Shown here in pieces: positions 41,242 to 49,950 of a stretch of 64,000 bases of DNA. The notes beneath the pieces were generated by a model. It had not been told where the DNA came from and ran no database searches. It saw only the letters and a list, made by a program, of their open reading frames with translations. The position numbers and the translations under genes are program-made. The DNA comes from Saccharospirillum sp. (GTDB lineage Bacteria; Pseudomonadota; Gammaproteobacteria; Pseudomonadales; Natronospirillaceae): assembly GCA_018402545.1 (NCBI GenBank), contig JAGYIL010000001.1, positions 1,674,001-1,738,000 of the forward strand, in the 5' to 3' direction. Position 1 is the stretch's first letter. Every line of letters begins with the position of its first letter.

Positions 41242-42192
41242 TCACCCCTTGTTGCTGGTATCGGGCCGACTGAGTTTCAGGTAAATACCAAGCCCAATCA
41301 AGAGTGCCACGGCTGATAACATCATATAGACCGCCTGGATCAATTGGTCGCTCTCACCCAGCAGCGACTTGAACATCAGCAGTAATGCCTCGATCGAAAT
41401 CGCTATCAGGATAGCAGACATGAAGCGGGTAATGGTTCTTTCCGTTGATCCGTGGTGGTGAATGTCTTTATGAACGAAGACTTCTTCCTCGATGATGGTT
41501 TTGCCGAGGTCAAAAATGGCCAGGCTCAGTGTGATCAGAATCACGACGCCGAATGAATCAGTGGCGATGTGGCTGGGTGTCAGCAGGGTACCCAGCAATG
41601 ATTGCAGCGAGGCCCAGAGCAACAGACCGGATACCGCTATCAGTACCGATCCGATCAGGGCGTAGACGGTTCGAAAAATTGGGTGGAACCGGTAGCGCAA
41701 TTGATCGTTGTTCAGATAGGCAATCAGCGCCTGCAAGTTCAGGTTCAGTACCAGATAGCCGGGCGTTGCTGCTTCGGTCTCATCGGTGTCGTTGCGGTTG
41801 AATCGCAGCACGGCAGAAATGGCCAGGCGGTGAGTTGCACTCGACAGGTAAGGCTCAGAGACGGTGATGGCCCCCGGGTTGTGGTGGGCTGCCTGAAAGT
41901 AGGGCCGGTGACTGCGATCGCTGTGCTGCCCCAGGCTGCGACGCGCCGGCTCGGTGACGCCCTGGCCATAGGCGGAGGGCAGTAATTGCTTGCCTCGCTC
42001 ATCCAGGCTGTAGAGCATTTCGATGAAGGGGTAAGCTTTGCTGAGGTGGGCGACTTCCTCTTGCTGGGCGTTGGGGTCGGTGAGCAAACTGATGCGGTCG
42101 AGGCTGGAGACGATCGATTCGATCAGGCCATTGATGGCAACGCGATCTTGCTGGTAGCTCGATACCAGATGCAAATAACTGTGGTACGCCAT
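41242..42192 (-). CDS. PDC-sensor-domain membrane protein
   Basis: A 316-residue protein. Residues about 10-160 form a PDC/Cache-like domain (FIEMLYSLDERGKQLLPS, HRPYFQAAHHNPGAITVSEP, LAISAVLRFNRND), followed by four hydrophobic helices (about 172-195, 213-230, 257-272, 285-305). The usual membrane anchor before the PDC domain is absent and the frame is closed by a stop only twelve codons upstream, so the start at 42192 is well bounded. With no N-terminal helix, the side of the membrane on which the domain sits is unclear. No kinase, GGDEF or chemotaxis output domain. Function unknown. Confidence 0.75.
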   Translation of the reverse strand: MAYHSYLHLVSSYQQDRVAINGLIESIVSSLDRISLLTDPNAQQEEVAHLSKAYPFIEMLYSLDERGKQLLPSAYGQGVTEPARRSLGQHSDRSHRPYFQAAHHNPGAITVSEPYLSSATHRLAISAVLRFNRNDTDETEAATPGYLVLNLNLQALIAYLNNDQLRYRFHPIFRTVYALIGSVLIAVSGLLLWASLQSLLGTLLTPSHIATDSFGVVILITLSLAIFDLGKTIIEEEVFVHKDIHHHGSTERTITRFMSAILIAISIEALLLMFKSLLGESDQLIQAVYMMLSAVALLIGLGIYLKLSRPDTSNKG

Positions 42193-42446
42193 GGGGCGTT
42201 CAAGTCCTTCGGGAGTGAGTGAAGGCCTTTACGCTATCACCCCTCGGGATGCTTCTCCAATGACGGCGCTGGCACCCGGGCCTGCACGACAGGTCAGCTT
42301 TGTTGCTCAGTAACAGCTTACCGACCGATGCGTCCTGTGTTGGGGAGTACTGTCCGTTAAACCGTAAGGAAATAACAGAACAAGGTGAATTGGTGGGGTA
42401 TTTGTTCTGGCAATTCGGAGGTGTTGTTAAAAAATAGATCAATAAA

Positions 42447-42467
42447 GAGGGCGCGACGGACACCCTC
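42447..42467 (-). terminator. Possible terminator after the nitrate transporter operon
   Basis: On the minus strand GAGGG...CCCTC with an 11-nt loop, followed by TTTATTGATC. The stem is only 5 bp and the tail is not a pure T run, so this is a weak call. Confidence 0.35.
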
Positions 42468-42480
42468 CTTGTAATAACGC

Positions 42481-43329
42481 TCAGGCTACTTCGGTTTTCT
42501 TTTTTGCCTGAGTGGTCGCCGTCGCCCGTGCTGAAATCGGTTCGATCTTGCGTTGTTTTTCGTACAAAAATGTCAGCACTTCGGAGCGTAAATGGTTGTA
42601 GTGCACATCATCGGCCAGTGCCAGACGGTTGCGCGGGCGCTCAAGATCCACGTCCAGAATCTGGCCGACCGTTGCCGAGGGGCCATTGGTCATCATCACG
42701 ATCCGGTCTGAGAGCAGCACGGCTTCGTCGACATCATGGGTAATCATAATCACCGTTGTGCCCAGCTGTGCCTGAATCTCCATCAGTGAATCTTGCAGGT
42801 GGGCGCGGGTCAGGGCGTCGAGTGCGCCAAAGGGTTCGTCGAGCAACAGCACGCTGGGTTGCATGGCCAGTGCCCGGGCAATGCCGACCCGTTGCTTCAT
42901 GCCGCCGGATATTTCACCGGGGCGTTTGTGCATGGCGTGGCCCATGTGCACCAGCTCCAGGTTGTGGGCAATCCAGTCTTTCAGTTCGGCCCGGCTTTTG
43001 GTTTTGCCGAATACACGTTTTACCGCCAGCTCTACGTTTTCCCAGGCAGTCAGCCAGGGCAGCAAACTGTGGTTCTGAAACACCACGGCACGCTCCGGGC
43101 CGGGTTCGTCGACTTCCTTGCCGTTTAGCAACACGCCACCACGGGATGCCTTGTGCAAACCGGCGACAATGTTGAGTACGGTACTTTTACCGCAACCGGA
43201 GTGCCCGATCAGCGATACAAATTCACCGTCGCGCACTTTTAGGTTGACGTTGTTCAGGGCAGTAAAGGGGCCCTTGGGGGTCGGGAAGTCGATTCCGACG
43301 CCGCTCAGTTCGAGATGTGTCTGGGTCAT
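42481..43329 (-). CDS. nrtD: Nitrate ABC transporter ATP-binding protein
   Basis: A 282-residue ABC ATPase of the nitrate/sulfonate/taurine group. Walker [11 protein letters not shown] near residue 42, signature [16 protein letters not shown] near 138, Walker [13 protein letters not shown] near 160 and the switch His in [10 protein letters not shown]. It powers uptake through the permease next door. Short single-domain ATPase, like Klebsiella NasD, without the extra binding-protein domain of cyanobacterial NrtC. Last gene of the transporter operon. Confidence 0.9.
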   Translation of the reverse strand: MTQTHLELSGVGIDFPTPKGPFTALNNVNLKVRDGEFVSLIGHSGCGKSTVLNIVAGLHKASRGGVLLNGKEVDEPGPERAVVFQNHSLLPWLTAWENVELAVKRVFGKTKSRAELKDWIAHNLELVHMGHAMHKRPGEISGGMKQRVGIARALAMQPSVLLLDEPFGALDALTRAHLQDSLMEIQAQLGTTVIMITHDVDEAVLLSDRIVMMTNGPSATVGQILDVDLERPRNRLALADDVHYNHLRSEVLTFLYEKQRKIEPISARATATTQAKKKTEVA

Positions 43330-43369
43330 GATAAGTCTCCTGACGCGTAAAAAAGGGTTCGCTTGGTTT

Positions 43370-44371
43370 TCAGCGCTGCTCGCTGGTTTTGTCCCAGCTG
43401 ACGGCCTGTTGCAGCATCAGCATGATGCGGTCGAGGGCATAGCCGATCAGGCCAATGGCCAGCACCGCGACCATGATGCGACCGAGCGAATTGGAACTGC
43501 CGTTCTGGAATTCATCCCAGACGAATTTGCCCAGCCCCGGGTTCTGCGCCAGCATTTCAGCGGCAATCAGCACCATCCAGGCGATGCCCAGCGACACACG
43601 TAAACCGGTAAACATCATCGGTATGGCCGAGGGGATGACGATCTTGCGAATGTGGGTGAAGGTCGGCAGCCGCAGAACTTTGCTGACGTTAAGCAAGTCA
43701 CGATCGATATTGGCTACGCCTACAGCCGTGTTGATCAGCGTTGGCCAGAGTGAACAGAGGGTGACGGTGAACAGCGAAGTGATGAAAGATTTCTCGAACA
43801 TCGGGTCGTCAGATACGTACACCGCACTGACCACCATGGTCACCAGTGGCAGCCAGGCCAGGGGCGACACCGGCTTGAAAATCTGGATGATCGGGTTGAC
43901 GGCCTGATAGGTCGAGCGCGACAAACCGATGATGATGCCACAGGGAATCGCGATCACACTCGACACCAGAAAGCCGGCGAGTACCGTGACCAGGCTGGTA
44001 AAAATCTGATCGATGAAAGTCGCCTTGCCCGGGTAGCTGTGGATGGTTGGGCTGTAGCTCGGGTCATCGGCCATGCGCGCAGCGTTGCGTTCTTCCTGGC
44101 GCTGGTAGAAGGCGGTTTCTTTTTCCCGTTCGGCTACATGGCCCTGCCACAGTGACTGGCTTTGTTCCACCACATCGACCGGGCCCGGAAAGGTTCCCAG
44201 CGACGTATTGATCTGGCCGGCACCGACGTGCCACAGCATCAGAAAGACAACAATGCCGGTCACGGGTAACAGCAGTGATGTCAGCCATTGCACCGGGTTG
44301 AAGTCGGCCAGGCGATGGCTCAGGTTGAGCTTGAGTTTCCGCCACGGGTGGGTAGATGTCTGCGCTGTCAT
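43370..44371 (-). CDS. nrtB: Nitrate ABC transporter permease
   Basis: A 333-residue inner-membrane permease of the NrtB/NasE group. First helix near residues 30-52 (LLLPVTGIVVFLMLWHVG), then a hydrophilic insert of about 60 residues rich in Glu, Arg and Tyr (AEREKETAFYQRQEERNAA), then five helices with the EAA-like loop LNVSKVLRLPTFTHIRKIVI and PSAIPMMFTGLRVSLGIAWM. ATG 44371 has AGGAGAAAA upstream. Sits between nrtA and nrtD. Confidence 0.92.
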   Translation of the reverse strand: MTAQTSTHPWRKLKLNLSHRLADFNPVQWLTSLLLPVTGIVVFLMLWHVGAGQINTSLGTFPGPVDVVEQSQSLWQGHVAEREKETAFYQRQEERNAARMADDPSYSPTIHSYPGKATFIDQIFTSLVTVLAGFLVSSVIAIPCGIIIGLSRSTYQAVNPIIQIFKPVSPLAWLPLVTMVVSAVYVSDDPMFEKSFITSLFTVTLCSLWPTLINTAVGVANIDRDLLNVSKVLRLPTFTHIRKIVIPSAIPMMFTGLRVSLGIAWMVLIAAEMLAQNPGLGKFVWDEFQNGSSNSLGRIMVAVLAIGLIGYALDRIMLMLQQAVSWDKTSEQR

Positions 44372-44439
44372 GGTTTTCTCCTGTACCGTACTGAAGTGCA
44401 CTGTGCGCAAATTACCCGCGAGCAGTGCACGGCCGACGA

Positions 44440-45822
44440 TTACTCGTTGTTGCCTTGCAGGCCGATGGGAAACCGGCTCAGGTACGCATTGGGTTCACGG
44501 CCGTTGTAGGGAATGCCGTCGATAAATTCAGTTTGCTCGGGTTTGAAGCCGGTTTCGCTGGCAAAGGCCGGGAACTGATCGGCGCTGAAAGTGCCTTCCT
44601 CGATCAGACTTTCAGCCGCAGCCTGGTAAAGGTCTGGCCGGTACACTTGTGCTGCCATGTCGAAATACCAGTCGTCGGTCTTTTGCTCGTCGATCTGGCC
44701 CCAGCGGCGCATCTGGGTCAGATACCAGATGGCATCGGAGTAATAGGGGTAGGTTGCGTTGTAGCGGAAAAAGACGTTGAAGTCGGGGACGGATCGCACA
44801 TCGCCACGTTCGTATTCGAAGGTACCGGTCATGGAGTTGGCAATGACTTCTTCATCGGCGCCAACGTACTTGGGTTGCGACAAAATGCGAACGGCTTCTT
44901 CCCGGTTGGCATTGTCGTCTGCATCCAGCCAATGGGCGGCCCGGATAAGCGCGCGCACCATTCGTACGGTGGTATTCGGATAGGCTTCGGCAAATTCCTC
45001 GGTAATGCCAAAGACTTTTTCCGGGTTGTTTTTCCAGATTTCATAGTCGGTAATCACCGGCACGCCGATGCCTTTGAATACCGCCTGCTGGTTCCAGGGC
45101 TCACCCACGCTGTAACCTTTGATGGTGCCGGCTTCGAGTGTCGAGGGCATTTGCGGGGGCGGGGTGACGCTCAGTTCCACGTCGGCGTCGATCAGCCCGG
45201 AAGTATCGCCGTTGGCCGGGTCGTAGTACCCCGGGTGCAAGCCGCCCGCGGCGAGCCAGTAGCGAATCTCGTAATTATGAGTCGAGACCGGGAACACCAT
45301 GCCCATCCGAAACGCCTCGCCCCGGTCACGGTATTCGGTGACCACCGGTTGCAGTGCCTCGGCGCTGATCGGATGAACCGGCTTGCCGTCTTCGTGGGGA
45401 ATGTGTTGTTTCATGCTTGCCCAGACATCGTTGGAGACGGTAATGCCGTTGCCGTTCAGGTCCATCGAAAAAGGCGTAATGATGTTGGCCTGGGTGCCGT
45501 AGCCGAGCGTTGCGGCCAGTGGTTGACCAGCGAGCATGTGCGCACCGTCGAGTTCACCGGTAATAACGCCATCGAGCAGCACTTTCCAGTTGGCCTGGGC
45601 TTCGAGCGTGACGTAAAGCCCTTCGTCTTCGAAGTAGCCTTTTTCGTAGGCGATGGCCAGCGGGGCCATGTCGGTCAGTTTGATAAACCCAAAGGTCAGG
45701 GCTTCTTTTTCCGGCCAGCCGAGGTCGGCCTGGGCCAGGCTGACGGTGGCGCACAGTGCGGTGCCCACCAGGGTTCGGGTGAGCCGTTTAGACGCGAAAG
45801 TCGAAGCGTGGTTTAAAGTCAT
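44440..45822 (-). CDS. nrtA: Nitrate ABC transporter substrate-binding protein
   Basis: A 460-residue exported nitrate-binding protein of the NrtA/NasF family. Signal peptide with hydrophobic core [16 protein letters not shown] (cleavage near 34). Mature landmarks: [58 protein letters not shown] and [13 protein letters not shown]. It shares its fold with NasS, which lacks a signal peptide. ATG 45822 has GGGGAGA upstream; a longer in-frame reading would run into the leader terminator. Confidence 0.93.
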   Translation of the reverse strand: MTLNHASTFASKRLTRTLVGTALCATVSLAQADLGWPEKEALTFGFIKLTDMAPLAIAYEKGYFEDEGLYVTLEAQANWKVLLDGVITGELDGAHMLAGQPLAATLGYGTQANIITPFSMDLNGNGITVSNDVWASMKQHIPHEDGKPVHPISAEALQPVVTEYRDRGEAFRMGMVFPVSTHNYEIRYWLAAGGLHPGYYDPANGDTSGLIDADVELSVTPPPQMPSTLEAGTIKGYSVGEPWNQQAVFKGIGVPVITDYEIWKNNPEKVFGITEEFAEAYPNTTVRMVRALIRAAHWLDADDNANREEAVRILSQPKYVGADEEVIANSMTGTFEYERGDVRSVPDFNVFFRYNATYPYYSDAIWYLTQMRRWGQIDEQKTDDWYFDMAAQVYRPDLYQAAAESLIEEGTFSADQFPAFASETGFKPEQTEFIDGIPYNGREPNAYLSRFPIGLQGNNE

Positions 45823-45894
45823 GGTGTCTGTCTCCCCAAGGATTACCGTTGCACTCAGCGTGCCGGAATTCGGTCTGGCTGCTGACGAGCGCCC

Positions 45895-45943
45895 AAAAAA
45901 AAACGGCACCGAGTTCGCGTTTTGCGAACAGGGCACCGTTGCC
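45895..45943 (-). promoter_or_regulatory. Leader attenuator of the nrtA operon, candidate NasT target
   Basis: In the leftward transcript, AACGGTGCC..GTTCGC-AAAAC-GCGAAC..GGTGCCGTT followed by nine U (45895-45940) is a strong terminator between promoter and nrtA. Overlapping its 5' arm is GGC-AACGGT-GCC (45932-45943), a short stem with a six-base loop having A at 1 and G at 4, the same pattern as in the nirBD-nasA leader. Further upstream the leader forms a long stem ATTGCTC...GAGCAAT with inner CGCAG/CTGCG (about 45960-46002). The 3-bp hexaloop stem is weak on its own. Confidence 0.6.
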
Positions 45944-46019
45944 AAGTAGACTGTGTTGTTATTGCTCTGTGCGCAGCGATTAAGCGTCTACTGCGGAGCA
46001 ATGGATCTAATCAAAGCAA

Positions 46020-46035
46020 AGCGATAACCGTGCCA
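46020..46035 (-). promoter_or_regulatory. Sigma-54 promoter of the nrtABD operon
   Basis: Minus strand TGGCACG-GTTA-TCGCT with GG-N10-GC spacing. Both conserved blocks are identical to those of the nirBD-nasA promoter, including the same TTGCW-to-TCGCT deviation. It gives a leader of about 185 nt before nrtA. A partial NtrC-like half site GCACCA is at 46156-46161. Apart from these elements, 46036-46285 holds no recognisable gene. Confidence 0.78.
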
Positions 46036-46285
46036 GAACCGTTTATCATCTCTAAAACGGCGCAGTGGAGCGGCTTGGAGAGTAAGCTGAGCAAGCGGTG
46101 CCAGCGGTTTTCGCGCTACGTTAGTGCGCTATTTATGGGCTCAATGGGGGCAGTCGCACCATTGACGCACACTTTTGCGGCAGGGAAACGGGTGAGTCTG
46201 AGGCGGTAACTATCGAGGAACTAACGAGTATGATGCTGAGGATCCGGCGCTGGTAACCAGCCTGCGCCGGCTTCTGACATGAAGG

Positions 46286-46582
46286 TTAAACCAGTTCTGC
46301 TTCGTCCATCAGTGAGGCGTGCAAATGCCCCTGGGAACCAATCAGCAGACTGCCCTGGCTGTCTTCAACCAGAAATTCGAGTGCGTCTTCATCGTCGACT
46401 GAAATGGACCCGTGAAATGCATCCAGAGCGGCATCGGCCCAGTGTTCCTTGTCCAGTTTCGCCGATACATCGACCGAGTATGAGCCGACAACCTCCTGAT
46501 CCCAGTCAGACAGGTCCTCAAACACGCCCCGCGGGCTGACGTGAATGAGAACACGAATGGTATCGACTGTGAAACGGATCAT
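46286..46582 (-). CDS. Hypothetical acidic protein (98 aa)
   Basis: A 98-residue, strongly acidic soluble protein with no signal peptide or Cys motif. It starts MIRFTVDTIRVLIHVSPRGV and is rich in Asp/Glu throughout (ISVDDEDALEFLVEDSQG). A GGGAG lies 11 nt before the ATG. It is co-directional with the small gene at 46624-46764, 41 bp downstream of it. Not recognised. Confidence 0.6.
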   Translation of the reverse strand: MIRFTVDTIRVLIHVSPRGVFEDLSDWDQEVVGSYSVDVSAKLDKEHWADAALDAFHGSISVDDEDALEFLVEDSQGSLLIGSQGHLHASLMDEAELV

Positions 46583-46623
46583 GATATGGCTCCCGGTATC
46601 GCTTAGGACACGTTGGGTTAATG

Positions 46624-46764
46624 TTATGCCCAGTCTGGGCGGTGCTTTTGATACCCGCGTTTGGCCGACTTTTTCCGGTCGGTAAAGGTCTGGCCTCGGT
46701 GCGGATTGAACCGGGCAACCGGGTTGTGCCGTGAAGGCTCCGGTGCCGACGCTGCTTTGCTCAT
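46624..46764 (-). CDS. Small conserved basic protein (46 aa)
   Basis: A 46-codon frame with a good ribosome binding site (GGGAGA, 7 nt before the ATG). The protein is basic and contains HNPVARFNPHRGQTFTDRKK followed by SAKRGYQKHRPDW. The NPVAR...TFTDRKK...KRG pattern recalls the short DUF7230-like proteins found in many gammaproteobacteria; this is from memory and not verified. No function is known to me. It lies just upstream of the 98-residue hypothetical gene and may share its transcript. Confidence 0.65.
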   Translation of the reverse strand: MSKAASAPEPSRHNPVARFNPHRGQTFTDRKKSAKRGYQKHRPDWA

Positions 46765-46910
46765 ACAGGTCTCCCGTCAGCGCCCTGGCACTCTTTTACC
46801 AGGGGCTCAGTGGTCAGCGGGTCGCGCATAATACAGAGGAGAAGGGGGGCTGAAAAGAGGGTTTTTAAAGAAAAATCGAGGGGATTGACGCCGTTTTTTT
46901 CAACGGCTTT

Positions 46911-48020
46911 CTAAGTCTCTGAATCGGTTGGAGTTTCAGCTTTCGATACCGTCGTCATCTTTTTGAAAACTTTTTCCCAGATCTCCGGCTGGTACGCCCG
47001 GTCTATCACCTCGGTGTCAGGAACCCGTTTTTCGGGCAATTGCCGGGCGGCCTGCATCTGGGTCAACATCCAGCGGGCGTGATCAGGGTTGGGGTAGGTA
47101 GCCCGGTTGCGGTAGAACACCTTGTGCCAGCGCGGCTGGCCATCGTGCCAGGGGGCTTGCATGGCCTCCAGCAGCAAGTCCGAATCGCAATTGAGGTAGT
47201 TGGGTTTCGCCAGCCAGTGCGCGACCGAGGCGAGGCTGTTGGGGCCATCCAGCCACTGGCAGGCGCGCAACAGGGCACCAATCAGGGCCTGATGGGTGTC
47301 GGGCTGCTGCTCGGCAAAGTCGGCGTGTACGGCCAGCACCTTTTCCGGTGCATCGGGCCAGATATCGTAGCCCAGCAAGGCCAGGTTGCCCTGACAGGCA
47401 CGAACCGCATCGGTGTTCCAGGGCTCGCCGACGCAAAACCCGTCAACATCGCCCTGAGTCAGGGCCCCGACCATTTGCTGCGGCGGTACCACACGGATCC
47501 CGATGTCCTGGTTGGGGTCGATGTCGGCCTGTTCAAAAAAGGTGCGTAACAAATAGGTGTGCATCGACATCGGAAAAACCGTACCAAACACCAGCTTGGG
47601 CAGGCCGCGTTTGAGCCGGTCGTCAATCACCGCTTTCAGCGCTGGGCCGAGTTCGGCCTGCGTGGCGGGCAGGGCACAGCCGAGTGCCGCCGTGAGCGCA
47701 TTGGAAAAGGTAATGGCATTGCCATTGAGCCCCAGTGACAGCGCCGTAGTGAGGCGATTTCTAATGGCCGTGCTGGCCAGTGAGGTCTGGCTGGCGACCA
47801 CCAGTGGCGCCAGCAAGTGGGCGGCGTCGATCAGTTTCAGCGACAGCTTGTCTCTCAGGCTGGCCCAGTTGCCCTCCCGGTGCAGGTGCACCTGCAAGCC
47901 GGCGTCGGCAAAAAAACCGGCTTCCTGGGCAACGATCAGCGGCGCCGCATCGAGCAGTGGCAGAAAGCCGAGGTTCAGTTCGGTGCAGTCGGTACCTTGG
48001 GGTGTTAACAGATTGCTCAT
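46911..48020 (-). CDS. nasS: NasS, nitrate/nitrite-sensing partner of NasT
   Basis: A 369-residue protein homologous to NrtA-type nitrate-binding proteins (LNLGFLPLLDAAPLIVAQEA, DAAHLLAPLVVASQTSLAST, SLGLNGNAITFSNAL, GFCVGEPWNTDAV) but without a signal peptide, so it stays in the cytoplasm. In characterised systems NasS holds NasT inactive until nitrate or nitrite binds. It lies 84 bp downstream of nasT in the same direction. The two leaders in this window with terminator/hexaloop overlap are its expected indirect targets. A hairpin GCCGTT/AACGGC just after the stop has no T tract. Confidence 0.9.
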   Translation of the reverse strand: MSNLLTPQGTDCTELNLGFLPLLDAAPLIVAQEAGFFADAGLQVHLHREGNWASLRDKLSLKLIDAAHLLAPLVVASQTSLASTAIRNRLTTALSLGLNGNAITFSNALTAALGCALPATQAELGPALKAVIDDRLKRGLPKLVFGTVFPMSMHTYLLRTFFEQADIDPNQDIGIRVVPPQQMVGALTQGDVDGFCVGEPWNTDAVRACQGNLALLGYDIWPDAPEKVLAVHADFAEQQPDTHQALIGALLRACQWLDGPNSLASVAHWLAKPNYLNCDSDLLLEAMQAPWHDGQPRWHKVFYRNRATYPNPDHARWMLTQMQAARQLPEKRVPDTEVIDRAYQPEIWEKVFKKMTTVSKAETPTDSET

Positions 48021-48104
48021 TACAGTGTTCTCTCGTCATCAGTCGCGGGCTGTCTTTCATAGCCCCGCCCGGGCGTGAAAGCGTTTGGTGTGGCGGTGGA
48101 CGGC

Positions 48105-48671
48105 TTATTCATCAAACAGCACCAGTATGTCCTGGGCAATCTCGACCAGACGCACCTTCTTGTTCATGGCCATTTTGCGCATGGCGCCAAACGCCGCGGC
48201 TTCGTCGCACTGGCGATGCTTCATCAGCAGGCCTTTGGCCTGGTCGATCACCTTGCGATCAGCCAGTTCATCGCGGGTTTTGCGTAATTCGCCCCGCAGT
48301 GCCTGAAAAGCCTCGAAGCGGGAAATGGCCACCTTGATAATGGTGTTTACTCGGCTGGCCTGAAGACCATCGACAATATAGGCACTGACGCCGGCGTTAA
48401 TGGCATCACGAATAACGGTGTCGTCATCATCTTCGGCGAAGAAGATGATAGGGCGCGGCGTTCGGTCGGAAGTCAGCGCTACATCTTCGAGCATATCCCG
48501 GTCGGGCGACTGGGCATCGACGATGACAACATCGGGCTGAAAGGACTCGACCAGCTGGTAGATGCGGTGTTCGTCCGGCGATCGAATCACCACGGCGTAA
48601 CCGAGCGCGGTGAGTGCAGTTTCAAGAATTCGGGCGCGTTCAAGTTGTTGGTCAATGACAAGAATGTTCAT
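48105..48671 (-). CDS. nasT: NasT, ANTAR-domain transcription antiterminator
   Basis: A 188-residue protein: receiver-like N-terminal domain (MNILVIDQQLERARILETAL; DVVIVDAQSPDRDML around Asp54) and a C-terminal ANTAR RNA-binding domain with the conserved LADRKVIDQAKGLLMKHRQC and AFGAMRKMAMNKKVRLVEIA. It should bind hexaloop hairpins in leaders of nitrate assimilation operons and prevent terminator formation when released by NasS. A sigma-54-type promoter lies at 48727-48742. Confidence 0.92.
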   Translation of the reverse strand: MNILVIDQQLERARILETALTALGYAVVIRSPDEHRIYQLVESFQPDVVIVDAQSPDRDMLEDVALTSDRTPRPIIFFAEDDDDTVIRDAINAGVSAYIVDGLQASRVNTIIKVAISRFEAFQALRGELRKTRDELADRKVIDQAKGLLMKHRQCDEAAAFGAMRKMAMNKKVRLVEIAQDILVLFDE

Positions 48672-48726
48672 ACGCGCGCGGTGGAGTCCTGCTTTGATGG
48701 GTCTGAGACTGGGCCTGGCTTGTCAT

Positions 48727-48742
48727 TGCAAGGGCTGTGCCT
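48727..48742 (-). promoter_or_regulatory. Candidate sigma-54 promoter of nasT-nasS
   Basis: Minus strand AGGCACA-GCCC-TTGCA: GG-N10-GC spacing and a perfect -12 TTGCA; two mismatches in the -24 block. It lies 56 bp before the nasT ATG. TGCATTCTGGTGCA at 48784-48797 contains an NtrC-like half site, about 50 bp upstream of the -24 element. The remainder of 48672-48970 shows nothing else recognisable. Confidence 0.6.
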
Positions 48743-48970
48743 TTAAAATTGCCGCGGTCGGGCGGTTTAGAGGCTCGAAACGCTGCATTCTGGTGCAACT
48801 GCGCGTCTTTGGGGCGGTTTCCCGCACTGATGCGGAGCGCAGTGACGCACCCTTGCAGACATTAATACCTCCCGATGACTTGGCGACAGCGTTGGCGGGG
48901 CGTATGGTATGGGACTAAAGTCGATGCAGGTCTGTCACCGGTATTGATTCATCACCTCTGGGAGCGTGCT

Positions 48971-49756
48971 ATGTGGTTGGGAGGATTGAGTCGTTTGGAG
49001 CCCATGCCTCAAACGGGTGGTCGCCATCATCACAGTCATCACCAGGTTGTTCTTGGGTTCGAGGGCAACGCCGCCTTTGAGCTTGAAGGTGAGGGCGGTG
49101 ACCAGTTGTGTCTGGGTAATGGGTGTCTGGTCCCCACCCAGAGCGATCACGCCTTTCAGGGCCTGGGCGATAACCGCATGGTGGTGCTCGATTTCTCGGT
49201 GGATGCCTCCATCGACAGCAGCATCGACCATGAAATGCTGTGCCGTTTGTTCGATCGCCCCCATTATTTCCAGCTCGACGCGCAATTCGGCAGGCTGCTG
49301 ACGGCCATGGCGCGCGAGATTGATCAGTTCGGTCACGACCCGCACATGCAGCAGCATGTCAGTGCACTCTTGCTGCACAGCCTCTACCAGCGTCTGACCG
49401 GGCGAGCGGTACCCGGTCAGGAATCACTCGGGCGGTTCGATTTGTCGAGAATCGACCAGATGATTCGTCACCGCCTGCAGGAAAAAGTCTCGGTGACCGA
49501 AATGGCTGACCTCTGTCACATGAGCATCAGCCAGTTTCATCTGAGGTTTCGCCAGGTAACCGGCATGACACCCTATCAATACGTGATGAAGCTCCGGCTC
49601 GACCAGGCCATCTGGCTGCTGCGTTGTTCTTCGCACTCCATTGCCGACATTGCACTCGAAACCGGTTTTAGCAACCAGAGTGCATTGACCCACGCCGTTA
49701 AGAATCGCACCGGGCACTCCCCTGGACAGATCCGCAAGCAGGCCAGCGCACATTAG
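48971..49756 (+). CDS. AraC-family regulator, probable activator of proline catabolism
   Basis: A 261-residue AraC-type regulator: N-terminal cupin-like sensing region (HHHSHHQVVLGFEGNAAFEL) and a C-terminal double helix-turn-helix (QEKVSVTEMADLCHMSISQF; IADIALETGFSNQSALTHAV). ATG 48971 is preceded by GGGAG; a longer in-frame start would add 32 unlikely residues. It lies 194 bp upstream of putA in the same direction. PutA here has no DNA-binding domain of its own, so this regulator probably controls putA/putP, as PruR does in Pseudomonas. That role is inferred. Confidence 0.8.
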   Translation: MWLGGLSRLEPMPQTGGRHHHSHHQVVLGFEGNAAFELEGEGGDQLCLGNGCLVPTQSDHAFQGLGDNRMVVLDFSVDASIDSSIDHEMLCRLFDRPHYFQLDAQFGRLLTAMAREIDQFGHDPHMQQHVSALLLHSLYQRLTGRAVPGQESLGRFDLSRIDQMIRHRLQEKVSVTEMADLCHMSISQFHLRFRQVTGMTPYQYVMKLRLDQAIWLLRCSSHSIADIALETGFSNQSALTHAVKNRTGHSPGQIRKQASAH

Positions 49757-49950
49757 CAATGGGTGGGCGGGCACTGTCTGCAGGCCCGACTCCCATACCT
49801 CCTTCCCGTTGTTATTCCTCGCTCGAACCTTATCGCTATCGAAACTTTCGGATTATTTAACAAAAAAAGCCCCGTTTTTGACAATCGCTGAACAGAGGGG
49901 CTCGGCTACTGTGTCTGCATAACTCCAACTAGATTGCAGGCAGGATGGTT

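Noticed and set aside
41242-42192. PDC-domain membrane protein considered as a truncated sensor kinase remnant
   Set aside because: Four C-terminal membrane helices complete a coherent protein and the upstream frame closes naturally, so decay is not needed to explain it.
44425-45816. A 463-codon open frame on the plus strand
   Set aside because: Antisense shadow of nrtA; the minus-strand product has a signal peptide and clear family motifs.
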